Part shown: one piece after another, positions 36,185-48,683 of the stretch | Layout: each line of letters starts with the position of its first letter | Numbering within the stretch: position 1 is the stretch's first letter | Assembly (NCBI RefSeq): GCF_037038585.1 | Contig: NC_092520.1 | Span: 3,114,501 to 3,178,500, forward strand | Reading direction: 5' to 3' | Length of the DNA stretch: 64,000 nucleotides | DNA from: Patagioenas fasciata | Taxonomy: Eukaryota > Chordata > Aves > Columbiformes > Columbidae | The notes under the pieces: model-generated | What the model saw: the letters and a program-made list of their open reading frames with translations, nothing else | Databases searched by the model: none | What the model was told of the DNA's origin: nothing | Position numbers and translations under genes: made by a program

Positions 36185-36451
36185 AACCAATGATAGGACA
36201 AGGGATAATGGGTTCAAACTGGAACACAAAAGGTTCCACTTAAATTTGAGAAGAAACTTGTTCGGGGTGAGGGTGTCAGAGCCTGGCCCAGGCTGCCCAG
36301 GGAGGTTGTGGAGTCTCCTTCTCTGCAGACATTCAAACCCGCCTGGACACCTTCCTGTGGAACCTCAGCTGGGTGTTCCTGCTCCATGGGGGGATTGCAC
36401 TGGATGAGCTTTCCAGGTCCCTTCAACCCCTGACATTCTGGAATTCTGTGA
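36185..36451 (+). mobile_element. CR1 LINE 3' end, group B, about 265 bp
   Basis: It starts aaccaatgataggacaaggg, continues through gtctccttctctgcagacat, and ends cctgacattctggaattctg. Confidence 0.93.
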
Positions 36452-37329
36452 ACCCACAAGACTGAATGAAAGAATAGCTGGAAAACTAATTTATTTGGGA
36501 TTGACGCCAAATTCTGCTTAGAATTGTCTTTTTAAATAGTTACTTAGTGCAGAGGCAGTGATCTTCTAGTGATGCTTAAGGGTTTTGGTTGTGTTAAGGA
36601 GAACAACTAGTGAGTAGATTGATGTGTAGGTCTGGTACTTCCTTTCACAAGTTTTAGATTTGCAACAGTTCTTAATTAAAAAGAAGATGGTAATCTCAAG
36701 GTGGTTTTTTTCTTCAGATTTTCCTCCTCTTCTTGTTTTTCCTCGCATCTCTTTTCCTCCTGATTTTGGTGTAGGGTCCTGATTCCACCTCAGCCCTGTT
36801 GTGCAACAGAGCAACACAAAACTGGCCTGAACTGGGGGGAACTGGTGGAAGAAGGAACCAGGATGTGGGTTCTGGCCCCAGCTCTGTGTTGTTCATCTTT
36901 GCAAAATCCCCTTCCTAAGTGGAGAATGCACAGCTGTTGAGCTGTATCTCGTTACCTGACTTGACAAAGCTGCTTCATTTAGGGTTGGGAAAATTAAAAG
37001 GAGGGGGATATTTTACTTGGGACTTGATACAAGTACCTCTGTCATTGGGGATAGATTCGTAATGGGATGAAAGGGGTTGTCATTCAGCACTGTGACATGT
37101 CAGTCTGGAAGAGCTATTGATAATATTATAACTTAGACATTTTTACTGCCTGGATTTCCAGCCTGAAGCTTGTCTATATGGGTCGTGGTGATGTATAGGA
37201 GCATGTCTCTGAGATGCACCTTCTCTCATGGGAGGCAGATGGAGGCTGTGCAGCAGACCATGTAGGGACTGTTGGAGGAGATAGAACGTGGATTGTATTG
37301 TGGGGTGTGCAGCTCAGCCCATTGTCAGG
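36452..37329. other. Single-copy non-coding DNA
   Basis: Nothing supported. The reverse frames at 36566-36896 are lysine-rich but without domains. Confidence 0.4.
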
Positions 37330-37693
37330 TGAGGTTCTTCAGCCTGGAGAAGAGAAGCTCCAGGGAGACATTGGTGTGGCCCATAAAAAGGATGGGGAGA
37401 GACTTTTGAGCAGGGCCTGTTGCAATAGGACAAAGGGTGATGGTTTTAGACTAAAGGAGGGGAGATTCAGGCCAGACATGAGGAAGAAATCGTTGTCCCT
37501 GAGGGTGGTGAGAGGCTGTCCCAGGTTGTCCAGAGAGGTGGTGGATGAACCATCCCTGGAGACATCCCAGGCCAGGCTGGACGGGGCTCTGAGCAACCTG
37601 AGCTGGTGAAGATGTCCCTGCTCATGGCAGGGGTGGCATTGGGGGAGCTTTAAAGGTCCTTCCCAACCCAAACTATTCTATGATTCTGTGATC
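37330..37693 (+). mobile_element. CR1 LINE 3' end, group A, about 365 bp
   Basis: It starts gtgaggttcttcagcctgga and ends actattctatgattctgtga. A deletion of about 20 bp in the ORF2 tail (gtggcccataaaaaggatgg) distinguishes it. Confidence 0.93.
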
Positions 37694-39226
37694 TTTGAGA
37701 CTGTCCAAACCTCTCTTGCAAGTAGGATCATGGATGTGAAGGAAATGCCAACCACTGCAAATGCATGCATGAGTGCTCTGCCTTTACTCTCCCCACTTCT
37801 AGGCTGTGGGTAGAGGTGATGCAATGGATTTACTCCAGTTTCATCCACCAAGATCTGATTTGGTGTAGGATAATACTCTTATATTCAACAGTTGCCATGC
37901 TGGACTGTCTCCACTTGTTGGATAATGTCAAACCAAGCATTTGGATTTGGTGGTTCCTTTCAACCTCAATTCCTTACTTGACTTTCTGGTTGGATTTCAG
38001 ATGTGTCTCTGTGCCCTGTTTTTTTGCAGTATTGTTTACCCAGGTCACTGCATGATCAGGAGCTTCTTTTGGAGTTTGGTGATATCTCAGCACCACTTGA
38101 ATAACAACTCTATCACCCTTTTCTCTCCCCAGTGTACTACAGGTGCCAAAGTAATTTGTCTTATATAGTTTGTTTTGATGGAGCATGAGGTGAAGAACCA
38201 GCTGATTATACAATGAATTTATTAATATAAAACACGAACGTATCTGGCTCACCACTTTTCCAAAATCAATGCGTCCTTCAAGGTTTGGTTAGGTTCCTCT
38301 ATACCAGGAGAGCTGTAGTGATGTTGAGCTGATTATTGGGCTGGAGAGGTACTGTTCATCTCAGCAACATTTTTTCTCTGCCTGGATGTGTCTAACTTGA
38401 AGTGGGTATATTTCAGAAAATAAATCGTTCAATACAAAGCAAAACCACCGAGGAATTTTAGCTAATGGGTTTGTTCCTGCTTGGAGAAGCCAGAGCACGA
38501 CTGGGAGCTGCTGTTCTTTATTGCTGCTTCTGATCTGTTTTTTGGAAAAATTAAAGTAAAACAAATAATGGTGCATTTACATTGATGTTTACCAAAATCC
38601 TTTCCAGCTCTTCTGCTGGTTTGCCAAGTACATCCCTGCTTCAAACTGCAAGGGGTTTTCTGAGCCGAGCTGTGGGTTATTGATGGTGGAGCTGTGCGTT
38701 ATGCTAATAAACACTGTGATTCAGTGCATTTCATTGTGCTTCGTTGTGCGAGATGACTAAAAGTCACTGAATGATAAGAATTGTGCTTGGTCATAAGCCG
38801 TTTTGTGTGTGGTTGGTGGGTTTTTTTTGTTTGTTATCTTTTTAAGCAGCCTGGACCACATTTGTGCTTCTTGACTTAATATTCTATCTTTCCCCTGTGT
38901 GTGATGTGTTTTTGTTGGGTTTTTTGTTTGTTTTCATTTTGGTTTTTAATTGTAATAAAAGCCCTGAATGATGGATGTGATGGGGGCTGGTGAACTAAAT
39001 GTAGGCCCTTGTCTTATCAGTCTTTGACTTTCAAGGCATCAATTTAGTATTCGTTCATCTGTTGATTGGGATCACTGGGCTGATACCAATAAAGAGGTGT
39101 TTAACGCTTTCGGTGCTCTGAAAATGTACATGTGAAAATGCTGAAGTGGTGGTGGTGAACTGGTTAACGGGTGCATGTGCCATTGCTGGGGGAGCAAATG
39201 TTGCAGTGACCAAAAAAAGGTGCTTT
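37694..39226. other. Single-copy non-coding DNA
   Basis: T/G-rich tracts lie at 38819-38832 and 38906-38950. No exon recognised. Confidence 0.45.
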
Positions 39227-40087
39227 TCACACAATCCCAGAACGTCAGGGATTGGAACGGACCTGGAAAGCTCATCCAGTGCAATCCCCCCATGGAGCAG
39301 GAACACCCAGCTGAGGTTCCACAGGAAGGTGTCCAGGCGGGTTTGAATGTCTGCAGAGAAGGAGACTCCACAACCTCCCTGGGCAGCCTGGGCCAGTGTT
39401 CTGTTACCTTCACTGAGAAGTTGTTTCTTCTCAAATTTAAGTGGAATCTCCTGTGTTTCAGTTTGTACCCATTGCCCCATGTCCTATCATTGGTTGTCAC
39501 CGGGAAGAGCCTGGCTCCATCCTCCTGACACTCACCCTTTCTATATCTGTAAACATGAATGAGGTCACCCCTCAGTGTCCTCTTCTCCAGCTCCAGAGCC
39601 CCAGCTCCCTCAGCCTTTCCTCACACGGGAGATGCTCCACTCCCTTCAGCATCTTGGTGGCTGCGCTGGGCTCTCTCCAGCAGAAAAGACCATTGGCCTT
39701 CCTGGCCACAAGGGCTCAGTGCTGGCTCATGCTCACCCTGCTGTCCCCAGGACCCCCAGGTCCCTTTCCCCTACACTGCTCTCCAACAGCTCCTTCCCCA
39801 ACTTACACTGGAACCTGGGGTTGTTCCTGCCCAGATCCAAGACTCTACACTTGCCCTTGTTCTAGTTCATTCCATTTCTCCCCGCCCAACTCTCCAGCCT
39901 GTCCAGGTCTCTGATGGCAGCACAGCCTCTGGCGTGTCAGCCACTCCTCCCAGCTTGGTGTCCCCAGCAAACTTGCTGACAGTCACTCTGTTCCCTCATC
40001 CAAGTCATTGATGAATATATTGAATAATCCCGGCCCCAGCACTGACCCCTGAGGCACTGCACTGGATACAGACCTCCAACTAGACTT
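39227..40087 (-). mobile_element. CR1 LINE, group B, about 860 bp, reaching the RT domain
   Basis: It runs from cacacaatcccagaacgtca to about gacctccaactagac. At its right end the reverse strand encodes, with frameshifts, the region before and after the RT catalytic block (gtcagtgctggggccgggat; gcaagtttgctggggacacc). About 120 bp are missing at 39680, where ctctccagcag joins aaaagaccattgg. It is the longest CR1 copy in the window. Confidence 0.92.
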
Positions 40088-40434
40088 TTGCTTGCATTAA
40101 CACAGTGTGAATTGAATTTTTAACTCCCTATGGGCTCTGCCACCCATGATGAGGTTGGAAAATAAGATAAGAATGTATGTAACCTGCCCCACCATTGGTA
40201 GGCGATTGATTTTTTTCTCACTTTCTCTTTTTAGCATTTTGAGTAGAATTATTCTCATTGGATATTTGCATACGTACAAGTGTTTATTAAGATCCTTTCT
40301 GTCTCCTCCTGTATTGTGTGGCCAAATAATCGATATAATCTTCTTCCTTCTGGGATCTTGTACTGAAAGTGTTTAATACCCTCTGCACATATAGAAAGTG
40401 AGTAGAGGTGGATATAGAGTGGCAAGAAGAGGTG

Positions 40435-40439
<5 letters not shown>
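40088..40439. other. Single-copy non-coding DNA
   Basis: AT-rich spacer between the CR1 and the TA block, with no feature seen. Confidence 0.4.
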
Positions 40440-40472
<33 letters not shown>

Positions 40473-40543
40473 GTGTGTATATATATATACACACATATAT
40501 ATGTATATATATATATACGTGTATATATATATATATATATTTT
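40440..40543. repeat. TA-rich alternating block with CACGTG and ACGTGT cores, 104 bp
   Basis: A run of TA dinucleotides is interrupted by acacgtgtgt, acacacatatatatg and acgtgt. It is alternating purine-pyrimidine throughout and locally palindromic around cacgtg (about 40470). Reverse-strand frames across it (rich in IYI) are artefacts of the repeat. Confidence 0.92.
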
Positions 40544-42235
40544 GTATCTGAACATGACAGCAATGCAGTGATGCTGCAGAGGCTCTTAAAAGGTTGTTTG
40601 GAGAGCCGAGTGGCTGCAGGAGGAGGCTGATGTGTATAAACACTTAAATGACATATAGGATATGGCATCCTAAAGGGCTGCCATATGTGCTGGAGCCTGA
40701 TGTCTTCACACCGAGATCGCATATCCTCTGGGGAGATGCTGTGGATGAACCTACATTTCTGTGCTCAAATATAGGGATCAGCGGATAAATTTCTCTGTTG
40801 AGCAGTCAAGCAAAATTGTTTAAAGTTCTTCCTTTATCCCTTTCCTAGAAAGCTTTGCATAATTTAAGATATTACTTTTTTCCTGCTTTAGGAATTAAAA
40901 TTTCCCTGTGCTGGACTTTTTCCTTAAAAACAGACCCATGTGAGAGCATCTCAGCAGTTCTAGCTGGGGATGAGTGATGAAGGGTTGATCTTTTCTCCCT
41001 TTTCTCACCATCTTTTACATGGGTCAAAGTATGATTATTTTTCTAGTCTGGCTTTACCAGGTAAGGAGTTGGACTGGAAACTCTGGTGCATGGCTGCTTC
41101 GAGCTCAAGGCTTCGTTTAAGGCAGATGCTCCTTGGAGGCAAAAGCGTCTTGTGACTCCCTTGCAAAATCTGCACCAGCCTTGGGGATCAGGATGCTCTA
41201 ATGACATTTCTTGTCTCTTTGGCAAACTGCAAGCGTTCCCTGGTCTAAATTAGGGAGTCCCTGATTGCAAGAGCTTGTTCTCGTTAACATTTCAATTGCA
41301 AATCTGTGGCGGTTGTCTGCCTGGTAGAGCAGGACCTGGCAGGGAAGCTCTGGCTGAAATTCCCTGCAGCCGTCTTGGTTCAAATCTTCATTTTCCTGAG
41401 TGTTTTTACTCAGTTTTGTGTCCAGTTAGCACGTTTCTTTTTCTGTTTTGCTCCTAGTGTTGCATTCTGCTTGTGTTTCAGTGTAAAACAAGTCATGAGG
41501 ATGTTCTTTATTAATTTTGGACCATTGCTGAAGGGGTCTGTGTGTTGGATCATGGCAAAACTGTTGCTGGACACATTTTAATCCTTGGCTGCATTGACAC
41601 ATCAAGATGTTTTAAGGTGTTAAGTCAGCTGGAGCTAAATAATTATGCTTTGCAACAGGGTTAAGGTTTAGCAGAGTTCTCCACCCTCCCTGTCTAGGTG
41701 TGATTCATGAGATAATTCACTGCCTGTGCTCCTGCAATTATTTTCCTTATCAATTATCACTTGTTCTCCAGCCTGTCATTACATGCGCTCGGAAGTGCTG
41801 CTGTCAGCGTGGATGATGTGAGCTGGGCACAGCGGCTTCCCCGAGGGAAGGTATTTACCTCCGAGGCTGCCAGCAGTGATGGATGGGTTCACTTTGAGTT
41901 GGGTGCAAGACAGAAATGGTCCTGGTTCTGCCTTCAAAATGATGCTGGGCAAGCATATAAAACCTGATGGATGGTGGCAATCCGTCACCGCAGCTGTCGG
42001 GTGATGTGGTTTGCAACAACTCACAGTGGATGCTGGAGTGAATTTCTGGTTGCTTTTCTGTCGCCTTGTAGGGCTCTTTTCTCTGCTTTAAGATGCTCTT
42101 GGACCCGTTTTGTTTTCGGGGTACCTGACTTGCAACCCTTCTGCTTATTGAGGGATATTTTGTGAAGGACTACAGTTCATTACAGGGTGGACTCTTCAGT
42201 GGATGAGAAACTGGCTGCATGGTCATTTAACACGT
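40544..42235. other. Single-copy non-coding DNA
   Basis: No element or exon that I can support. The frames at 41275-41581 and 41761-42165 have no recognisable domain. Confidence 0.4.
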
Positions 42236-42400
42236 TGACCAGAGAGGTGGTGGATGAACCATCCCTGGAGACATCCCAGGCCAGGCTGGACGGGGCTCTG
42301 AGCAACCTGAGCTGGTGAAGATGTCACTGCTCATGGCAGGGGTGGCACTGGGGGAGCTGGGAAGGTTCCTTCCAACCCAAATTGTTGTATGATTCCATGA
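42236..42400 (+). mobile_element. CR1 LINE 3' end, group A, about 165 bp
   Basis: It starts in the 3' UTR at tgaccagagaggtggtggat and ends aattgttgtatgattccatg. It lies 40 bp ahead of the next group A copy, in the same orientation. Confidence 0.92.
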
Positions 42401-42440
42401 GATGGAGAGTAGCGGTTGATGTTACAATGTCTGGATGAAA

Positions 42441-43110
42441 ACCAGTGAAAAGTGGTGTCCCTCAGGGGTCTGTATTGGTGCCAGCACTATTTAATCTCTT
42501 CATCAGTGACATAGAGAGTGGGATCAAGTGCACCCTCAGCAAGTTTGTGGATGACACCAAGCTGAGTGGTGGGGTTGACCCACCTGAAGGGATGGGATCC
42601 ATCCAGAAGGACCTGAACAAGCTGGAGAAATGAGGCCATGTGAACCTCTTAAGGTTCAACAAGGCCAAGTGCAAGGTCTTGCACCTGAATTAGGGCAACC
42701 CCTGGTATCAATCCGGGCTGAGAGAGTTGGGGTGTTCAGCTTGGAGAAGAGAAGCTCCGGGGAGACCTTAATGTGGCCTTTCCAGACTTAAAAGGGAGCC
42801 ATAAGAAAGATGGGGACAGGCTTTTGAGCAGGGCCTGTTGTGATAGGACAAGGGATGATGGTTTTAAACTAAAGGAGGGGAGATTCAGGCCAGACATGGG
42901 GAAGAAGTTTTCTATAATGCTGGTGATTAAACACTGTCCCAGGTTGGCCAGAGAGGTGGTGGATGAACCATCCCTGGAGACATCCCAGGCCAGGCTGGAT
43001 GGGGCTCTGAGCAACCTGAGCTGGTGAAGACGTCCCTGCTCATGGCAGGGGTGGCACTGAATGAGCTTAGGATGTCCCTTCCAACCCAAACTATTCCATG
43101 ATTCTATGAT
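42441..43110 (+). mobile_element. CR1 LINE, group A, about 670 bp, with RT motif and internal deletion
   Basis: The 5' part encodes SGVPQGSVLVPALFNLFISD and KFVDDTKLSGG, the conserved reverse-transcriptase catalytic block with its DD pair. After NPWYQSG the sequence jumps to the ORF2 end (ctgagagagttggggtgttc). The junction shares ggctg with both parent sites. The 3' end is cttgggatg-type and ends ctattccatgattctatgat. Confidence 0.93.
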
Positions 43111-44083
43111 GTTCGGAGATTAAGATCTGTCTATCTCTCTTCCTTCACTCTCTCTGACTTGTCTGGAAATGTGAATAGTCACCTTACCCTTAAGATGTTG
43201 CTCTTAAGGACATTGCTTTATGTTTGCTTTACAAATGACTATCATCAGCAACACTGGGTATCATACCAGAGGGGGTAATTTAGAAACATCTGCTGGTGTT
43301 TGCACATTAACTGGTTTATGAGTAGTTAGTGCTAAAATTGCTGTACGAGAGTCCAGTGCTTGACTTCTTATTAGTCCGGTGCCTCTGTGGCCTGAAAACA
43401 AATTAAATTTGAGATTTTCAACACTTGCAACCGATGTTTAAAGCTATTAGAGAGTTAGAAGAGGCTGAAATGACTGCTAAAGCCCTCATTGTAACTGTTA
43501 CCATTGATTTGAAGTGTTTTTCAGAGCTGCCTTGCAACACTGAATGTGAGTACTTAATAAAACAAACAAAAAGCAATGGGATGCTCTAATGGTTTTTGGA
43601 GCACCTTGTGGACTTTAGAAGGCTGGTGGGAGACTGAATGTGGTCCAGGGAAAAAGTTCTCCCAGCCCTGGTGCTGATGCTCCGTGGTACTTGCTATAGG
43701 GATGGCCATGGATGAGGGGACAGTGTCCGTGCTGGGAAAAATCCCTTTGATACCTCCAGAGGATTTGAGGTCAGAAAAATTACAGTAAAATTACACATCG
43801 CTGTGTTTTTTAATTTAATTACTGCACTTTTCTTCTTCCCTGTTCTGTCTCCCTCTTTCTGTGATCTCTCTTTTTGCTCGCAAAGAGAGAAATAGCCAAA
43901 ATCTCTCCCCTACGAACTACAATGCAAGTAACATCAGACTGTTCAAATGCAAACTCCTTTTAACTCAGATATCTCATTTGCACCAGAGCTTGCCGAGGAC
44001 AACGAGTTCTTGTCCTCTTGTTCCTGATGATGCTGATTTTTTAAGACACCACCAGACTAAGGAAGAGATTGTTTTTCCCCTAC
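43111..44083. other. Single-copy non-coding DNA
   Basis: AT-rich. The stretch 43230-43560 looks non-repetitive. No element recognised. Confidence 0.4.
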
Positions 44084-44385
44084 TTTGAGATCTATAGAGA
44101 AAAGAGCTGGGTGACATTCACGACACTTCTCCAAAACAAGCAGAACATGTTCCTTCCGCTGGGCAATGTCATTCATCATTTTCTTTTTAAGTGTGTGAGC
44201 AACTTTTTCAGGACCAACTTGTTCAAATGCTGCAGGGTAGCAGTTGTTCAAATTGGTTGGAAACTCATTATTGCTTTTTTGTATATTTGTGTCCTCCTTG
44301 GAGCTCTGCAGCTCCAGTTTCTCTTTTCCGCTGATCTGCAGTGCTCTGTGTATCTGTTTCTCCACGCCGATAATGGCATAAAAAC
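44084..44385 (-). other. Candidate antisense coding exon (302 nt), unrecognised protein
   Basis: On the reverse strand a strong acceptor (pyrimidine-rich, ending gacacag) precedes 44385, and AAA|gtaggg follows 44084. Between them is an open frame of 100 codons after a 2-nt split codon (phase 1 in, phase 0 out). It starts FYAIIGVEKQIHRALQ and ends KCRECHPALFSIDLK. Composition is protein-like: many K/E and amphipathic stretches such as VAHTLKKKMMNDIAQRKEHV. Without splicing the frame stops at 44057. I do not recognise the family. A forward-strand frame also spans the site, so chance openness is possible. Confidence 0.3.
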
Positions 44386-45499
44386 CTGTGTCAGAGACCA
44401 GAGGAAAAACAAGATTTTTGCAAATACAGCTCAAGGGGTACAAATGAATTGAAGTGATTAATATGGTGTTACATATACATATGTTTTCTATAGATATTAG
44501 GCATCCTGAGCTCTTGCACAACTGAAGCTGCAGCGTGCAGAGGTTGGGTTTTCCCTTTACGAAAGATGTAGGGCCAGCTGTACTTTTGGCAAGGAACTGT
44601 GGTCAGAGGTAGCTGTGCCAAATTGGGGCTGTTTCATGACCCTGAAGTAGCGACGAGTCCGGCTGTTGTATTATAAAGTGAATATTGTCACCCTGTCATC
44701 TCCAGGCTTGTCTGTGCAGCTGCCGTTTGTGCCCAAATGTAATTACAGCAGCGATATCTAAAGATGTGCACATCCCTCCTTAGGATACCATCCCCAAAAC
44801 AGCACCTACAGAGGAAATTCCACTTTTTTCCTTGTTTTCCTTGTTTGTCTTCCTTTTGTTTTCTCCGAGAAGTACTTTTGCTTCCCATGCAGACAACCCA
44901 TGAGAGAGAACCGATCCATCGCTGCGTGTAGAGAGGTCCAGGGCACGGGGTGTCCCATGTCACCCGCAATCTGATCTGGCACGTTTGAATGGCTGTACTT
45001 GCCAAAAGAGCCTTGGAGGTTACAAAGAGAGTTGGGGGAGTGAGGTCTGTGCGCTGAAATGCTTGTACGGGGAATAGAAAGCTTGTAAAAACAAGGCCAA
45101 CCACCCGGCAGAGCAGAGTGTTGAGTTAATTTTACAAATGTCAGTTGGGCCTTTTGGAATCATCTCTTCTCCATCCTGGAATGGGTGAGACTATAGAGAG
45201 TGGTGACAAAACAAGACATTTAAAGAAATCTTTGAAAAGGGGAGGGATTTGGGATCAGGAGAGGACTCTGGGCATGGAGCTGAAAGGAAAAATTTGCAAG
45301 TGATGATCTTCAAATTCATGTGTCTCACCTGTAGATGCAAAAAGCATTTGAGATGCAGGATCAGCAGATGTGTTAAATGCCACCCACTTATCTATGGGAA
45401 GGCAGTTCCTAGGTGAGAAATCTGTGTATTCTGAAGAATAGGAACAATAATGCTTTTGTAATGGAGGCCCTGATCTTGGCAGGTTCCTTTGATCTGTAC
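44386..45499. other. Single-copy non-coding DNA
   Basis: The 138-codon reverse frame at 44688-45104 has no domain and poor composition. I found no partner exon for the antisense candidate. Confidence 0.4.
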
Positions 45500-46062
45500 C
45501 AGCACAGGTGTGACCAGCAGGCCCAGGGCAGTGACCGTCCCTGTGCTGGGACCTGGGGAGGCCAAACCTTGAATCCTGGGGTCTGTTTTGGACACCTCAT
45601 GCCAAGAAAGGCCTTGAGGTGCTGGGGCGAGTTGAGAGAAGGGAACAGAGCTGGTGAGGGGCTGGAGCACAAGTGTGATGGGAGCTGCTGAGGGACCTGG
45701 GGGGTTCAGCTGGAGAACAGGAGCTGAGGGGAGACCTTCTGATCTCTGAACTGCCTGAAAGGAGCTTGGAGCCAGGGGGGTCGGGCTCTGCTCCCCGGGA
45801 ACAAGCGCCAGGAGCAGAGGAAACGGCCTCAAGTTGCGCCAGGGGAGGTTGAGGTTGGATGTGGGGACCAATTTCTTCCCCAAAGGGCTGTGGGGCATTG
45901 GAACAGGCTGCCCAGGGCAGTGCTGGAGTCACCATCCCTGGAGGGTTGGACAGACAGTCATGAGGTTCTCAGGGACATGGAGCAGTGCCAGGGCTGGGGG
46001 AACAGTTGGACTTGATGATCTTGAATGGCTTTTCCAACTAAAATGATTCTATAATTCTATGG
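45500..46062 (+). mobile_element. CR1 LINE, group D, about 560 bp
   Basis: It starts in ORF2 around gaccagcaggcccagggcag, passes ggctggagcacaagtgtgat and ccaggggaggttgaggttgg, and ends aaaatgattctataattcta. Its 3' UTR is near-identical to 62571-62982. Confidence 0.92.
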
Positions 46063-46329
46063 TATATCTCCTTCTACAAGTACTCTGTGGTTCAGGCTGG
46101 TTCACAGGCTGCTGGGACTGTTTGGAAGGTTATGAAAGATTTATCTGCTTTGAAACTGCCTGCAGTACCTATAATCTTTTTTATACCATATGGCTGCTCA
46201 TGAACATACAGAGGGGAATTGTAGCACGTTGCCTGTTTCTTGGGTGTCTGAGATGTGGGTCACTGTCCAGGGAGGAGGCTGGGGACAAATGCCTGGATGG
46301 AGAGCCATGAGGAAACGGGAGTGTTGCAC

Positions 46330-46498
46330 AGAGAATCACAGAATAGTTTGGGTTGAAAGGGACCTTCATAGCTCATCCAGTGCCACCCCTGCCATGAGCA
46401 GGGACATCTTCACCAGCTCAGGTTGCTCAGAGCCCCGTCCAGCCTGGCCTGGGATGTCTCCGGGGATGGTTCATCCACCACCTCTCTGCCCAACCTGT
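46330..46498 (-). mobile_element. CR1 LINE 3' end, group A, about 170 bp
   Basis: It runs from agagaatcacagaatagttt to cacctctctgcccaacctgt, where it is cut abruptly, at almost the same place as the copy at 12997-13163. Confidence 0.93.
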
Positions 46499-48683
46499 TC
46501 ATATACTTTCTGGCTGAAATGTGCCCCCTCTTCCTGGATCTAGCTGGGAATCATTCAACTCCTTTTTATAAAGGAAGGAAGTTGTGTTATTTTGGACTGC
46601 AATCCCCAGGGATAGAGGCTGTTGCAAAAGCAGCTCTTGCTGTGTCCTGGTTTGTTGATTTAACTTAAAGCTCCTGCTTCTTACTGTGATGGTGATAACT
46701 CTGCAACCTTGTGCGGAAGAAGAAAACTTTATTTCTTAATTTGCCTGTAAAGTACGGTGGTTTTTTTCTCTTCAGACATGGGAGTGGATGAGCAATACCA
46801 GAGTTTTTGTCGCATTCTGTTCCTAGGATAATGTGGCCTTGGCATGCAGCTGTGCAAAAAGCATCTCCTGGGTCTTTGAACAATAACAGCTGGGCAAAAG
46901 CTGTAGATTTTTCCATCCTTTATGTGAACAGGGATTGAGTGTTGTCCCAGTCCGTGATGGTTGGGTTCCAAATTATATAAGCTTATATAAGCTCTATTAT
47001 GTGTTGGTCTGTACATTCTGGTCCTGCTTATCTCATGTCAACTGCCAAATAGGCTTGTGCTCAGTAATATGTTGACTGACATACGTTTTGGTAGCTTAAA
47101 GGTCTGGCTTTTCTGGAGAAGGGCCAAGGAGCATCACAAAAATGCTGGTGTTTGCTGCATTATGCTGGCAGGTGCGGTCTCTGTGCTGTGGAGGACATGA
47201 ATGGGTTACGAGGTCCTAAAGCCTTTATAGATCAACCTCTCCAGAGTTTCTATTCTGGTGGGAGGCCAAGGCTTTTGGAAGTGCAGCTTTCACACCCTTC
47301 AGTGTCAGCTCTGAAGATTCCTGCTCTTCCTGTGGCTCCAAAGTTGATGTGTCCAGTGTCACCCTTAGAGTACACAGGAGCTGATCTGCCAGGCCTGTGA
47401 GAAACCCTCAAAGTAAATATATTCAAGATAAAAGCCTCCCAATCAACAATTATGGATTAACTAAACCTAAAATGTAAGAGAGAATATACTGAATTCGATT
47501 CATTTCGTGTGCTGTCTCATTCTGCAAAAGGACTCCTGTGTTCTACCCAATTAATCTTTGCAGTGTTTTAACATTACAGGGTTTAGCAAAGAGCAGTCTT
47601 TAGTGATGTGAACTCTGTCCTGTGTATTATGTGTAAACCAGGCATGATGCAAAGGTGCTTTTTGGCACTTTTTGGCTTTTCTATATAAACACTTCTCCCT
47701 ATTCATGTTTGAAGTCTGCTGTGCTGTCTTAGCTGAGCAGCACTATTAAGTAGCTTATTGGTCCATACAGACCTTGCCTTGCTTGTTGGATATCACCGAT
47801 GCATGTTAGGAAAGGTTATGAGGGCAAGTTTTTGATCATGCATGGGCTGTCTTTTCAATTAACCTCTTAAATGACAAGAAATAAGTAACTTTTCAGATGA
47901 GTTGGGCAGTGATGAATGACTCGATCATTCAAAGTTTAACTATAACATCATTTGACTGAAGAGAAGTAGCGTGTGTAGAAGGAACTGTGATAGGTTATAC
48001 TTCTGGGTTGGCTGGTTGTAGGCTTGGTTGGCTATACCAACAGACTATAAGACATAAGATTCACTCTGAATACCTGATTGGTGACTGGGAACATAACTTT
48101 CTCACCCTTGTGTACAAAATTACACTGTTTTCAAGGACTGGAGCTGAAATTAGATCCTCGTACTTCAAGGACACTGGGGTGTTCCCAGCAGTCTGAAATT
48201 ATATCTTAATGTAAGGTAACCTACAGCTCCTGTTGGCTTCAGGAGGATGTTAAGATGCCTGCTTGCTTTTGGAAAGTAAGTTACTGCTTATATGTATTTG
48301 GATGATGGATTCACTTCCATATGTAAAACCAGCTCCCACTGTTCTTACTCCTGTGTTATGGGGCAGAACTTCCCTTGGAAGAGATGCCAAGTGAAAGTTG
48401 TATTAATACACAGCTTTAAAGAAGAATCTGAGCCATTATTTAGACATTCCCCCCTCCCAGTTTTCTAAGAAGAAAGATGTGGTCTTTGAACCTAAAGTTA
48501 CTAAAAATGTGTCTTGCAATTTCTTGGCTAGATATAAGTAACTGGGTTCCCAACATTAGGGGGTAAAGTCTGAAGTCCTGGTCTTGGTTTCACGGACAAA
48601 TATAAGAGGCAAGTAGCCTAAATTTATGGGGATTTGTATTCTGTATTGGGCAAATCAAGGTTGCAGAACCGCTGCTTTTTGTA
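46499..48683. other. Single-copy non-coding DNA
   Basis: 46970-46996 has a short direct repeat (tatataagcttatataagct). 47640-47780 has a TATA-like sequence but no LTR ends. No gene seen. Confidence 0.4.

Noticed and set aside
39175..40011. Three overlapping forward frames of 96-157 codons rich in P and S
   Set aside because: Antisense shadows of a CR1 copy; the same shadow peptides recur at 9594-10369 and 22457-23013.
40255..40722. 155-codon reverse frame rich in IYIYI
   Set aside because: It runs through the TA/CA simple repeat; low complexity only.
44688..45104. 138-codon reverse frame near the antisense exon candidate
   Set aside because: Composition and lack of splice-site support make it unconvincing as a companion exon.
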